A stretch of DNA of 57,668 nt from a virus. How positions within the stretch are numbered: position 1 is the stretch's first letter; each line of letters starts with the position of its first letter. Location of the stretch: positions 1-57,668 of the IMG/VR virus record IMGVR_UViG_3300035703_000107. One strand, 5' to 3'. Both the position numbers and the translations under genes were made by a program. The notes under the pieces were generated by a model. It searched no databases and was not told where the DNA came from. It saw nothing but the letters and a program-made list of their open reading frames with translations. Of the stretch, positions 15,110 to 21,759 are shown piece by piece.

Positions 15110-15445
15110 ATGTCCACTATCACTGCTAAACCTGCTTCACCTGCCCAACTCAAGCGTTTGGAATACGCTGTCCAATACGGCTTGCTTCCAGAGGGCTTTA
15201 CGATGCCTACAGATTCTTACGCTGCTTCGGGCATCATCGCTAACCTCCCCGCTTCCAAGCGTGACAAGCAAGCCTTGATCGACGCTGGTGGCTTGGTCAA
15301 GCCGAAGATGACTTCCCGTGAAGTCGAGCGTGCTCAGATCGTCATCACTGCTGTGAATGCGATCGATGCAGCTGGTGTCAAGAACGCTAAGGTTCTCGAG
15401 GCTATCCAGAACCTACGCAAAGAGTTCTTCCGTAAGCAAGCGTAG
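15110..15445 (+). CDS. Unknown helical protein
   Basis: The 111-residue product begins MSTITAKPASPAQLKRLEYA and has LPASKRDKQALIDAGGLVKP and a helical C-terminal half with AIDAAGVKNAKVLEAIQNLR and a basic end KEFFRKQA. It is not recognised. The basic, Ala-rich helices suggest nucleic-acid or protein binding. AGGAG precedes the ATG by about 9 nt, and the gene sits between two strong hairpins, suggesting a separately controlled transcript segment. Confidence 0.65.
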   Translation: MSTITAKPASPAQLKRLEYAVQYGLLPEGFTMPTDSYAASGIIANLPASKRDKQALIDAGGLVKPKMTSREVERAQIVITAVNAIDAAGVKNAKVLEAIQNLRKEFFRKQA

Positions 15446-15450
15446 TAGTT

Positions 15451-15493
15451 AACCAGGGGTGGGAAGGCTAGTTCGGCTTTCCTGCCTCTGGTT
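15451..15493 (+). other. Stem-loop after the 15110 gene
   Basis: AACCAG pairs with CTGGTT, and an inner 7-bp stem pairs GGAAGGC with GCTTTCC (one G-U). It starts a few bases after the stop codon at 15445. There is no T tract, so it is a weak terminator candidate at best. It more likely protects a transcript 3' end. Confidence 0.5.
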
Positions 15494-15556
15494 TACCACC
15501 AACTTCGGCTCAGGGTTAACAGCTCTACCGCATATTTCCGTGCAAAGGATATCAGT

Positions 15557-15790
15557 ATGACTAATCAAGAGATTGCCAAGATGATCCGCGGTCGCTTCTT
15601 CGGTGACAGGGGCACAGATCTAGAAGCTGCTTTGCAGTACGCCCTTGATCTTATCTCCCACCTGGAGCCCGAAGGTGTTGTTAAGGGGTTGACTGGCATG
15701 TACGTGGTGCTCAACACGATTGCCAACATCCTTGAAGCAGATCCCCGCGATGAGGCGAGCGGGAAAGTTACAGGAGCGAAGCCTCAATAG
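15557..15790 (+). CDS. Unknown small protein upstream of the structured RNA
   Basis: The 77-residue product begins MTNQEIAKMIRGRFFGDRGT and contains LEAALQYALDLISHLEPEGV and GMYVVLNTIANILEADPRDE, helical throughout. It is not recognised. AAAGGAT precedes the ATG. Its last 13 codons fall inside the first hairpin of the structured RNA candidate (15752-15785), so coding and RNA structure overlap. It may be the mRNA from which that RNA is cut. Confidence 0.65.
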   Translation: MTNQEIAKMIRGRFFGDRGTDLEAALQYALDLISHLEPEGVVKGLTGMYVVLNTIANILEADPRDEASGKVTGAKPQ

Positions 15791-16100
15791 CGGGTTGCTC
15801 TCCCCGCATCCACAAGCGAGCGAATGGACGGTTACCAGCAGTCGAAGCGAGATCCTCACGTGTGAGGTCGAGCGGAGCGGAGTGGTAACTGGTAGTGAGT
15901 CGAGCGTCCTGCTCACTCTATATCCCTGCGTCAGGGAACCGACTGAGATGTGGAAAGCGGATGGCTTTTAGCCAGCAGCGAAACATCTCAGAAGGTGCAG
16001 TGTTCCAAATCGGGGAACGACCAGCGGGTCAGTTCGCTGGGTGAAGCAAATCCTCACGAGTGAGGTGAAGCGGAACCCAGTAGCGAACTGAATGGCTGGT
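15752..16100 (+). ncRNA. Large multi-domain structured RNA candidate
   Basis: About 350 nt are almost fully occupied by nested stems. Three modules share a pattern: an outer stem, an internal loop strand like RAAGCRRAT, an inner hairpin, then a strand like AGCGRA and the outer stem closing. Module A has 8-bp GGTTACCA/TGGTAACT (15830-15890); B has a perfect 9-bp CTGAGATGT/ACATCTCAG (15943-15991); C has CAGTTCGC/GCGAACTG and TGGGT/ACCCA (16030-16090), enclosed by ACCAGC/GCTGGT (16020-16100). A and C have nearly identical inner hairpins, CCTCA-CGWG-TGAGG. Further hairpins lie at 15752-15785, 15790-15807, 15895-15917, 15923-15935 and 16002-16018. No known RNA family was recognised. Confidence 0.7.
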
Positions 16101-16143
16101 GGTGACCTATCAATGTAAGTAGCAACTAACCAAAGGAGGATGT

Positions 16144-16320
16144 ATGTCTACTAAGTTAATCATTGAAGTAACGGATTCTAAAGATCCATCAGGTGTTAGC
16201 GATCTCCTGCAGAAGGCTCTTGACTATATCGGTCAGGGTGCAAGAAGCGGGAACATTACATTACCAACTCAGACCATCTATTGGTCTTTAACTACGAAGG
16301 AGAAATCAAATGCTGTCTAA
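16144..16320 (+). CDS. Unknown 58-residue protein
   Basis: The product begins MSTKLIIEVTDSKDPSGVSD and has LLQKALDYIGQGARSGNITL then a C-terminal QTIYWSLTTKEK. A strong AAAGGAGGA ribosome-binding site lies 7 nt before the ATG. It is the first gene after the structured RNA candidate and overlaps the next gene by 11 bp. Alternating beta and alpha segments suggest a small folded domain. It is not recognised. Confidence 0.7.
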   Translation: MSTKLIIEVTDSKDPSGVSDLLQKALDYIGQGARSGNITLPTQTIYWSLTTKEKSNAV

Positions 16321-16495
16321 CTTCCGCGCCAAGGTTGTCCATCAGGACGATACCTCAGATGTCATTCCGCACTACGTCTATGCAGATCTCGATGGTGAGG
16401 CTGTCATGACTGTTATCTATGCCACGGATCCCCTGGCTGCCATCAAGGCTGCTCAGAATGCTGGCGAATCTGCCAAGTGGGGGGCCGTGCGATGA
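16310..16495 (+). CDS. Unknown 61-residue protein
   Basis: The product begins MLSNFRAKVVHQDDTSDVIP and has HYVYADLDGEAVMTVIYATD and PLAAIKAAQNAGESAKWG. The pattern of a beta-hairpin followed by a helix with A-x-x-x-A resembles small phage ferredoxin-like proteins, but no family is named. AAGGAG is about 9 nt upstream. It starts within the preceding gene and ends with an ATGA overlap to the next, so the run is translationally coupled. Confidence 0.65.
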   Translation: MLSNFRAKVVHQDDTSDVIPHYVYADLDGEAVMTVIYATDPLAAIKAAQNAGESAKWGAVR

Positions 16496-16713
16496 CTACC
16501 TTTACCTCAGAGGATCTTGCCACTGCCTTAGCTAAGTGGCGCCATGATCTACATGATGAGTTGTGTCAGCTACGTGAGCTGGGTATTCCGATACCAGGCA
16601 GGGCTTTCGCCCTATGTCATTCGGCTGAGCCCAGCGACTACGAAGCTATGAGCATCAGTGATTCTGTAGATCTGATCATCAACCAAGCTAGATTGGAGGC
16701 AGCAAATGACTAG
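16492..16713 (+). CDS. Unknown 73-residue protein
   Basis: The start at 16492 overlaps the preceding stop as ATGA and gives MTTFTSEDLATALAKWRHDL; a start 15 bases earlier is less likely because of this coupling. The sequence is mainly helical, with HDELCQLRELGIPIPGRAFA and ISDSVDLIINQARLEAAND. It is not recognised. It overlaps the next gene by 8 bp. A cytoplasmic adaptor-type protein would fit, but nothing shows a function. Confidence 0.6.
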   Translation: MTTFTSEDLATALAKWRHDLHDELCQLRELGIPIPGRAFALCHSAEPSDYEAMSISDSVDLIINQARLEAAND

Positions 16714-16900
16714 CGCAGAGATTGCAGTAATGCAGTGCCGACTCCAAACCCAGGAGTTTTTGAATCGCCAATTGAATATTGACAACGAGCAGATGCGGCT
16801 TGCTATCAGTGTTCTGTTGGATACCTTGCCTTCCGATGTGAAGGTTAACTATCAGGACGCTATCGAGTTAGCCCAGCGTTCTGTTCACCGCATCATATAA
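16706..16900 (+). CDS. Unknown 64-residue helical protein
   Basis: The product begins MTSAEIAVMQCRLQTQEFLN and is helical with RQLNIDNEQMRLAISVLLDT and a C-terminal YQDAIELAQRSVHRII. The N-terminal 30 residues have heptad spacing and may form a short coiled coil. GGAGGCAGCAA precedes the ATG. It overlaps the preceding gene by 8 bp. It is not recognised. Confidence 0.6.
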   Translation: MTSAEIAVMQCRLQTQEFLNRQLNIDNEQMRLAISVLLDTLPSDVKVNYQDAIELAQRSVHRII

Positions 16901-16911
16901 GGAGAAACCCT

Positions 16912-17175
16912 ATGTCTTCTATAAGACCTGTTGTATCTATCCTCGATCCAAACTTTCGGTATATCCCTGCGTCGCAGACGGATGTATCGAAAACTTTCGA
17001 GCGTATTCGCATGGAGATGGGTATCAGTAACCCTGTTCCTCGCCATGTTCCTGCAATGTTTAGCAGTGTTGCCGATGTATCTGATGAGGATCTCGCTTTC
17101 GCTGCAGCCCAGCTCCGTCAGGACTATGAGGAGTACGGCGACCCTTGGTATCCCCGTAAGAAAGGAGGCATCTAA
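16912..17175 (+). CDS. Unknown 87-residue protein
   Basis: The product begins MSSIRPVVSILDPNFRYIPA and contains TDVSKTFERIRMEMGISNPV, DVSDEDLAFAAAQLRQDYEE and a basic terminal PWYPRKKGGI. AAGGAG lies 10 nt upstream. The stop shares its last base with the next start (TAATG). The sequence is not recognised; it has a helical, charged profile typical of early phage proteins that bind host factors. Confidence 0.6.
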   Translation: MSSIRPVVSILDPNFRYIPASQTDVSKTFERIRMEMGISNPVPRHVPAMFSSVADVSDEDLAFAAAQLRQDYEEYGDPWYPRKKGGI

Positions 17176-17519
17176 TGCACCAGGATGACAACCCCAAGTT
17201 CCTCGATGATCTTCATGAGCGCATCGATGACAGTCTTGATTCGATCCGCGCAATCAAAGGCGATCGTTTTGCGGACATCGTGTATGTCAGTTTCATGGGT
17301 GCCCATGCCATGAAGATGGTCGGCACTTACATGAGCAAGCAAAAGGGTGAGTCTATGGCACGCGAGATGATCGGGCGACAGCTCGGTCATTCGATCGCGG
17401 CGTTCATGGCAATGATCGCTGAGCTAGCCAAGCTAACCGAAGATGATTGCAAGGAACTCATGAACTGGAGCGATACGCTCTGTGAGCATGTGAACACTGC
17501 ACTCAAGGAGGCCGAATGA
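17175..17519 (+). CDS. Unknown 114-residue helical protein
   Basis: The product begins MHQDDNPKFLDDLHERIDDS and is predicted helical across most of its length, with FADIVYVSFMGAHAMKMVGT, MAREMIGRQLGHSIAAFMAM and LTEDDCKELMNWSDTLCEHV. Methionine is frequent. The helix near 75-95 is amphipathic. It is coupled to both neighbours (TAATG upstream, a 4-bp overlap downstream). It is not recognised. Confidence 0.65.
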   Translation: MHQDDNPKFLDDLHERIDDSLDSIRAIKGDRFADIVYVSFMGAHAMKMVGTYMSKQKGESMAREMIGRQLGHSIAAFMAMIAELAKLTEDDCKELMNWSDTLCEHVNTALKEAE

Positions 17520-17839
17520 AACGCACATGGGAATTAGCGTTCAGCGAGACTGCTTACTTCGGCAATCTACCGAGACTCATCAACATCCTGCGTGACTGGG
17601 AATACGAAGTAGACACCACAAGCAATCAAGATGGAGACTGCGATTACATCTACGAAATCTATGACAACAACAGCGATTGTATCTGGGCAGAAGGCGATGG
17701 CATTGCAAGTCTACGTCATGCCCTTGCAAGCAGTTGCGTTAGTTATCTAGACCAAGTGTTTGGTAAGGGTAAACCCCAAGTCATCGTTGGCGATGCAGTG
17801 AAGGTTCCGTTTCCGCGGTCTTCACATGTCAGAAGTTAA
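17516..17839 (+). CDS. Unknown acidic alpha/beta protein
   Basis: The 107-residue product begins MKRTWELAFSETAYFGNLPR and has LINILRDWEYEVDTTSNQDG, CDYIYEIYDNNSDCIWAEGD and GIASLRHALASSCVSYLDQV. The first 80 residues are strongly acidic. It is the last gene of the small-gene run, and its stop codon lies inside the first arm of a following hairpin. It is not recognised. Confidence 0.6.
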   Translation: MKRTWELAFSETAYFGNLPRLINILRDWEYEVDTTSNQDGDCDYIYEIYDNNSDCIWAEGDGIASLRHALASSCVSYLDQVFGKGKPQVIVGDAVKVPFPRSSHVRS

Positions 17840-18008
17840 CAGTGTGCCTGCTATATGTGCACAGTTAACCTCAGTTTATTAGTTAGTGTAACACAAGTGT
17901 TCGCTACTAATACACATCGCTTGTTATTCAACCATCGTCGCCCGCCCTTCTTCCCTTCGGGAAGGGCGTTCGACTTCTCTTTCTTTCAACCATTACTAAG
18001 GAGCAACT
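17835..18008 (+). other. Intergenic region with two stem-loops before the amidoligase gene
   Basis: GTTAAC repeats at 17835-17840 and 17864-17869 enclose TGTGC/GCACA, a terminator-like hairpin without a T tract. ACACaaGTGT at about 17891-17900 is a small dyad followed by CTACTAATA. At 17943-17968 CGCCC and CTTCCC/GGGAAG form a hairpin with a TTC apex, then a pyrimidine-rich TCTCTTTCTTTCAACC leads to AAGGAG and the ATG at 18009. No small gene is seen. Confidence 0.55.
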
Positions 18009-19502
18009 ATGAGTCATAGCATGTATTTGTATGCACGTAGGCGCGTCTATGGATCAGAGCTAGGTAGGTCTGAGTTCATACGCACTTTCGTGAAGCGACT
18101 GCTGAAGTCTGTCGCTCGCTCTACAGGTGGCAGGATTCATACGAATCGCTGGCTGCGCCTGATCCAAGAGCTGGCTGCTGCTCATATCGAAGATGGCAAG
18201 GGCCGTGAGTTCATCTCAGATGTTCTCAGCCTTGTATCTCAGTATGAGCGGACGCACCCGATGACAGTAGCTCGCATCAATCTGATGTGCGACATCATCG
18301 TCCAGCGTGTGTTTGTCTCTGGTGAAGAGCGTGACTACGGTTACATCCTGCAGATGCACCAAGTCGCCTTCGATGCCAACAACGATTCAAGCTGGATCGA
18401 GAACGTGTCTAGCAGGATGGGTATCTATCGTGCTGACTGCGGTCATTACTCGGAACGCAGGTATACCTACATCGGTGACCAAGATTCAGTCGAACATCAC
18501 TCCACTGTCTGCCATCAATGTCGGGAACAAGACGTGTCTGCTGGCATCCGACAAGAGATGTTGCATGGTGAGTACATCCTGTCTGCTTTCGCAGTCGAGT
18601 ACACCGACGAGAGTAACCGTCGGCGCGTGGGTGACCGTCGTGCCAACTACCTACGTCAGCACAATGGTCGCTGGGTTCACATCCACTGGTCTCCGTATGC
18701 CAACCTGGTCGATAGCTACCACAGCTCCCGCAGCAAAGGCTTTCATGTAATCGATAGCCCGTGGTTCAGGTCGCATCGTCGTGCCTTTGGCTGCGAGCTC
18801 GAAGTTCAGGTGACCAGCAGTAACACTCCAGTCAACACCGCAGCTGGCAAGGTTCACGATGTCCTGAATCCTAGCGGTAACGTAGGTGAGTACTGCTACT
18901 TCGAGCGTGACGGCTCGATCGGTCATGGCTTCGAGCTGATTACCCAGCCTGCTGGCCTTGACATGCATCGTGAGAAGTTCGCTTTGTTCTTGAACAACCC
19001 TGATCTCAAGCGTGGTCTGAGATCGCACGAGGGTGGCAGCTGTGGCTTCCATGTGCACGTCGGTCGTCAGTACCTGACGCAAGCTCAGATCTACCGTGTT
19101 CAGTCTTTCCTGAACGATGTCCGTAACGAGGGCTTGATCAGGATGATTGCTCGCAGGTATGGGGCTGGTTACTGCCGAGTCAAGGCAGAGATGGCTAAGT
19201 TCACAGCGCATGGCAAGCACAGCTCAGATCGCTACGAGATGCTGAACGTATCCAACGATCACACGGTGGAGTTCAGGATCTTCCGCGGTTCCCTGCGGTA
19301 TGAGTCGATCGCCGCTGCGCTGGAGTTCTGCAATGCGTTGCTGACGTTCTGTCAGCCAGGTGAGGTTGCCTTCAACCAGTTCAATGCAGTCGGCTTCCGT
19401 CAGTTCATCACGAGGATTGATATGCGCTCGGACACCAAGTTCCTGCGTGCATACCTCAATGTGGATGCGGACACCGACGGAGAGAGGAGTAGAGCAGCAT
19501 GA
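18009..19502 (+). CDS. Amidoligase-family protein (glutamine-synthetase-fold COOH-NH2 ligase)
   Basis: The product has 497 residues. Residues 255-450 have the features of the Amidoligase_2 family: GCELEVQ (261-267) with the metal/ATP acidic pair, ERDGSIGHGFELITQPAG (299-316), SCGFHVHVG (344-352), and RYEMLNVSNDHTVEFRIFRG (408-427). These enzymes join a carboxylate to an amine using ATP. Residues 1-250 are an extra, basic, helical N-terminal part with a zinc-like CGH (144-146) and CHQC (168-171) group that may bind a substrate. It has AAGGAG at the start and couples by ATGA to a 38-residue gene, followed by a class II amidotransferase. The substrate is unknown; a phage- or host-surface peptide or protein is possible. 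Confidence 0.88.
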   Translation: MSHSMYLYARRRVYGSELGRSEFIRTFVKRLLKSVARSTGGRIHTNRWLRLIQELAAAHIEDGKGREFISDVLSLVSQYERTHPMTVARINLMCDIIVQRVFVSGEERDYGYILQMHQVAFDANNDSSWIENVSSRMGIYRADCGHYSERRYTYIGDQDSVEHHSTVCHQCREQDVSAGIRQEMLHGEYILSAFAVEYTDESNRRRVGDRRANYLRQHNGRWVHIHWSPYANLVDSYHSSRSKGFHVIDSPWFRSHRRAFGCELEVQVTSSNTPVNTAAGKVHDVLNPSGNVGEYCYFERDGSIGHGFELITQPAGLDMHREKFALFLNNPDLKRGLRSHEGGSCGFHVHVGRQYLTQAQIYRVQSFLNDVRNEGLIRMIARRYGAGYCRVKAEMAKFTAHGKHSSDRYEMLNVSNDHTVEFRIFRGSLRYESIAAALEFCNALLTFCQPGEVAFNQFNAVGFRQFITRIDMRSDTKFLRAYLNVDADTDGERSRAA

Positions 19503-19615
19503 TTCGCATCACAACCAGCAACAAAGTTTGGTCTGACCTAACTGAGCTCGAGGCAAGCACCTTGATCTCGTGTCTCGTGGTCAACAATATTCATTTCATT
19601 GCAGTATATCAATAG
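19499..19615 (+). CDS. 38-residue peptide coupled to the amidoligase
   Basis: The ATG overlaps the amidoligase stop (ATGA). The product begins MIRITTSNKVWSDLTELEAS and ends with hydrophobic NNIHFIAVYQ. Its stop is 10 bp before the next gene's start. Coupling and position between two amide-chemistry genes support it being real. It contains one Lys, several Asn, one Gln at the C terminus, and Glu/Asp residues that an amidoligase could use. A substrate or small regulatory subunit is inference. It could also be a spacer frame with no function. Confidence 0.5.
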   Translation: MIRITTSNKVWSDLTELEASTLISCLVVNNIHFIAVYQ

Positions 19616-19625
19616 GAGAAATACT

Positions 19626-20690
19626 ATGTGCATTCTGATTCATCACCCTGCGGGTTCGGAGCTGACCGACGATCACTTCGCGGACTTCTACGACAAGAAC
19701 CCCGATGGCTTTGGCGCCATCATCAACACTGGCCGCAAGGTCGACGTGATCAAGCGTGTCGGTAGCCTGCGCGAGATCCAGCAGCTGTATCACAAGTTCG
19801 TCAAGGGTCACGACGCTGTGATCCACATGCGTTGGCGCACCCACGGTGACGTTGACCTGGCCAACTGCCATCCATATGAGGTGGTTCCTGGTCTATGGAT
19901 GTCGCACAACGGTGTCCTGTCTACGGGCAACTCCGCGGATACCACCAAGTCGGACACCTGGCATTACATCAAGGATTACCTGCAGCCCTTGCTTGCCCGT
20001 GATCCCGAGCTGATCCATGAGCCTGCCTTTCAGACTCTGATCGAGCGGCATATCGGATACAGCAACAAGTTTGGTTTCATGTCATCCGATGGTCGGTCTG
20101 TGATCATCAACCGTGACGCTGGCCTCGAGCATGATGGCATCTGGTATTCCAATACCTATGCTTGGTCGCCTACCAAGTTTGGCTACAAGTATCCTGGTGC
20201 TAGCACGACTGGCTACCACTATGGCTCGTCGCCTACCTGGGCTGCGTGGAATTCGATGGACAACACGGCTCAGCGCCAGCTCGCATGGGGTCAAGATCCC
20301 GTGGGAAAAACGGTGTCCAAGCGTGGGAAGAAGGCGAAGAAGAAGACAGTCGCCAAGAAGAAAGCAAATCTCTCTGCTCCGCTTGGACGACTAGCTACTG
20401 ATGGCTTGGCTCGCATCATCCGTAAGTTGTGGAACGAGATGATGAGCGATGACTACAACGGTGTGCTTCGCTGGGTTGAAGGCAACCCAATGCAGGCGAT
20501 GCACTTCATCAAGGAGATCTTCCCGACCTATTCGGATCAAGAGATCTCTGACATGGTGAACATGGATCCCGCTGCTGCAACTGAAGTGATCTATGACGCA
20601 TGGGATGTAGCCGAGCCTGACTTGCTAGAACTAGCGGGCATCCCTCTGTACCAAGATGCTTATGTGGAGGAGGATGCAAATGCTATTTGA
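19626..20690 (+). CDS. Class II glutamine amidotransferase-like Ntn hydrolase
   Basis: The ATG at 19626 is chosen because it places Cys at position 2 (MCILIHHPAG), the nucleophile of class II glutamine amidotransferases after Met removal, and has AGGAG 7 nt upstream. The 354-residue product then has NPDGFGA (29-35), IHMRWRTHG, CHPYEV, and MSHNGVL, matching the glutamine-binding R-x-x-(T/S)-H-G and N-G motifs. Residues about 235-255 are a Lys-rich linker (KRGKKAKKKTVAKKK) and the remainder is a helical, acidic C-terminal domain. It should release ammonia from glutamine, plausibly for the adjacent amidoligase. No synthase domain is fused to it. Confidence 0.88.
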   Translation: MCILIHHPAGSELTDDHFADFYDKNPDGFGAIINTGRKVDVIKRVGSLREIQQLYHKFVKGHDAVIHMRWRTHGDVDLANCHPYEVVPGLWMSHNGVLSTGNSADTTKSDTWHYIKDYLQPLLARDPELIHEPAFQTLIERHIGYSNKFGFMSSDGRSVIINRDAGLEHDGIWYSNTYAWSPTKFGYKYPGASTTGYHYGSSPTWAAWNSMDNTAQRQLAWGQDPVGKTVSKRGKKAKKKTVAKKKANLSAPLGRLATDGLARIIRKLWNEMMSDDYNGVLRWVEGNPMQAMHFIKEIFPTYSDQEISDMVNMDPAAATEVIYDAWDVAEPDLLELAGIPLYQDAYVEEDANAI

Positions 20691-21000
20691 TAAACGATGC
20701 ACTGAAGGAGTCAAGAGCAACGCAGAAAACAACTACGAGTACAAGGAGTTCTCTCGTGCTGTAATCCTCAAAGGCGGTAACGATACGATCGACATCTGTT
20801 ATGACACTCATAAGTTCTCTAGTATTCCACGGGAAGCTTATGAGAACGAGATGAGATCGCATCAACTAGCACTGAGTAGCAATGGTATATACGGGTTTGC
20901 CAAGTACCACGTATATGCCATGATGTACGAACAAAACTTGGTAAAACCATTTATTAACTTTGCAAAAACGAAAGGGTATTCCTGTGTCTACACCAACTAA
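20680..21000 (+). CDS. Unknown protein downstream of the amidotransferase
   Basis: The start at 20680 (GGAGGA seven nt upstream) gives 106 residues beginning MLFDKRCTEGVKSNAENNYE; the frame extends earlier but overlaps the coding end of the amidotransferase without a better signal. Features include FSRAVILKGGNDTIDICYDT and AKYHVYAMMYEQNLVKPFIN. It overlaps the upstream gene by 11 bp and the next by 17 bp. It is not recognised. Co-location suggests it belongs to the amidoligase cassette. Confidence 0.6.
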   Translation: MLFDKRCTEGVKSNAENNYEYKEFSRAVILKGGNDTIDICYDTHKFSSIPREAYENEMRSHQLALSSNGIYGFAKYHVYAMMYEQNLVKPFINFAKTKGYSCVYTN

Positions 21001-21298
21001 AAAACAACTCGCTGAACTAGTACGCTCTGCTAAGGCTGAGCGCAAGCAACTGCTCGAGCAAGTCAAGTTCCTCGATGACATCATCGCCTTGTCAGGTGAA
21101 GAGATCACCGTGAGAGCGAAGCCTCAGCTCAGCAAGACGCATAGCACCAAGAAGAAACATGCTTGGTCTATCTCTGCGAAGCGTCGCTTCAAGGAGAAGT
21201 GCAACACGCCTGAGATGAAGAAGAAGTATTCCCAGGCGCAGCGTGCACGGCGTGCTCGTGAGCGGTTGCATCAACCTCAAACGTCGTTGTCCATCTAA
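20984..21298 (+). CDS. Basic DNA- or RNA-binding-like protein
   Basis: A GTG start at 20984 with AAAGGG upstream gives 104 residues beginning MSTPTKKQLAELVRSAKAER. The N-terminal 40 residues form a charged coiled coil (KQLLEQVKFLDDIIALSGEE). The rest is strongly basic with SAKRRFKEKCNTPEMKKKYS and RARRARERLHQ. This resembles small phage proteins with a NUMOD-like or HMG-like basic tail; no family is certain. Nucleic-acid binding is likely from charge. Confidence 0.6.
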   Translation: MSTPTKKQLAELVRSAKAERKQLLEQVKFLDDIIALSGEEITVRAKPQLSKTHSTKKKHAWSISAKRRFKEKCNTPEMKKKYSQAQRARRARERLHQPQTSLSI

Positions 21299-21305
21299 CT
21301 CAGTA

Positions 21306-21335
21306 AGGGTTGCTATGCCTGTGCGTAGCAGCCCT
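21306..21335 (+). promoter_or_regulatory. 12-bp leader hairpin before the exported protein gene
   Basis: AGGGTTGCTATG pairs with CGTAGCAGCCCT (two G-U pairs) around a 6-nt loop. It starts just after the stop of the previous gene and lies 26 nt before the ATG at 21361. No T tract follows. It resembles the leader hairpins before other genes in this block. Confidence 0.55.
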
Positions 21336-21360
21336 GCTGATAACCTAAAAGGAAAACATC

Positions 21361-21669
21361 ATGTATCGCAATACATTTATCGTTGTCGTTCTGTTCTGCG
21401 TATTTGCTCTGCTCAACGTGGCTCGAGCTGACACCGTTGCCACACTGAAGAATCAAGGTGGCGGTCAGATCGTGCTGACTGACATCAAGTGCAGAACAAT
21501 GTCAGGCATGGTCGCTTACGGCACCCATCCTAACAACTCAACCTTGTTCGGTTGCTGGTTCTTGGATGACATCTTTGTTCACATCACATGGAGTGATGGT
21601 GACACACGCTCTTACCCTCGCACTGCTGGCTGGTATTTCCCCAATGCCAAACCCAAAGCTGACATGTAA
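21361..21669 (+). CDS. Exported small protein with signal peptide
   Basis: The 102-residue product begins MYRNTFIVVVLFCVFALLNV and then ARADTVA, a clear Sec signal peptide with an A-x-A cleavage site around residue 23. The mature part has QIVLTDIKC, LFGCWF and VHITWSDGDTRSYP, with two cysteines likely to form a disulfide in the periplasm. This family is common among phages of aquatic proteobacteria, often as a single secreted gene. The role is unknown; a periplasmic or cell-envelope effect is inferred. It is the last gene before the convergent terminator. Confidence 0.75.
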   Translation: MYRNTFIVVVLFCVFALLNVARADTVATLKNQGGGQIVLTDIKCRTMSGMVAYGTHPNNSTLFGCWFLDDIFVHITWSDGDTRSYPRTAGWYFPNAKPKADM

Positions 21670-21698
21670 AAAAAAGCCCGAGGTTATTAGCCTCGGGC
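21668..21698 (-). terminator. Strong rho-independent terminator of the leftward replication operon
   Basis: On the leftward strand GCCCGAGG pairs with CCTCGGGC (8 bp, 7-nt loop), followed by TTTTTTTT. It lies between the convergent 21669 gene end and the last leftward gene (stop 21760). The stem could also stop rightward transcripts, but the T tract favours the leftward one. Confidence 0.9.
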
Positions 21699-21721
21699 AA
21701 GCTCCATTGTTTGGAGAAGGG

Positions 21722-21747
21722 TATACAGTCGGGGAAGTGACTGTATA
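21722..21747. promoter_or_regulatory. 9-bp inverted repeat between operon end and terminator
   Basis: TATACAGTC and GACTGTATA form a perfect 9-bp dyad around 8 bp. It lies after the stop of the leftward HTH gene and before the terminator. It could be a hairpin in the 3' UTR, or an operator, since the arms also resemble -10 boxes. The role is unknown. Confidence 0.5.
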
Positions 21748-21759
21748 TCCATTATGCTC

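Noticed and set aside
15840-16075. CRISPR-like repeat (two copies of an ATCCTCACGWGTGAGGT element)
   Set aside because: There are only two copies at about 196-nt distance, each embedded in different paired stems; no regular spacers and no cas genes.
18651-19220. 189-codon open frame on the - strand
   Set aside because: It is antisense to the amidoligase catalytic region, which has clear conserved motifs on the + strand.
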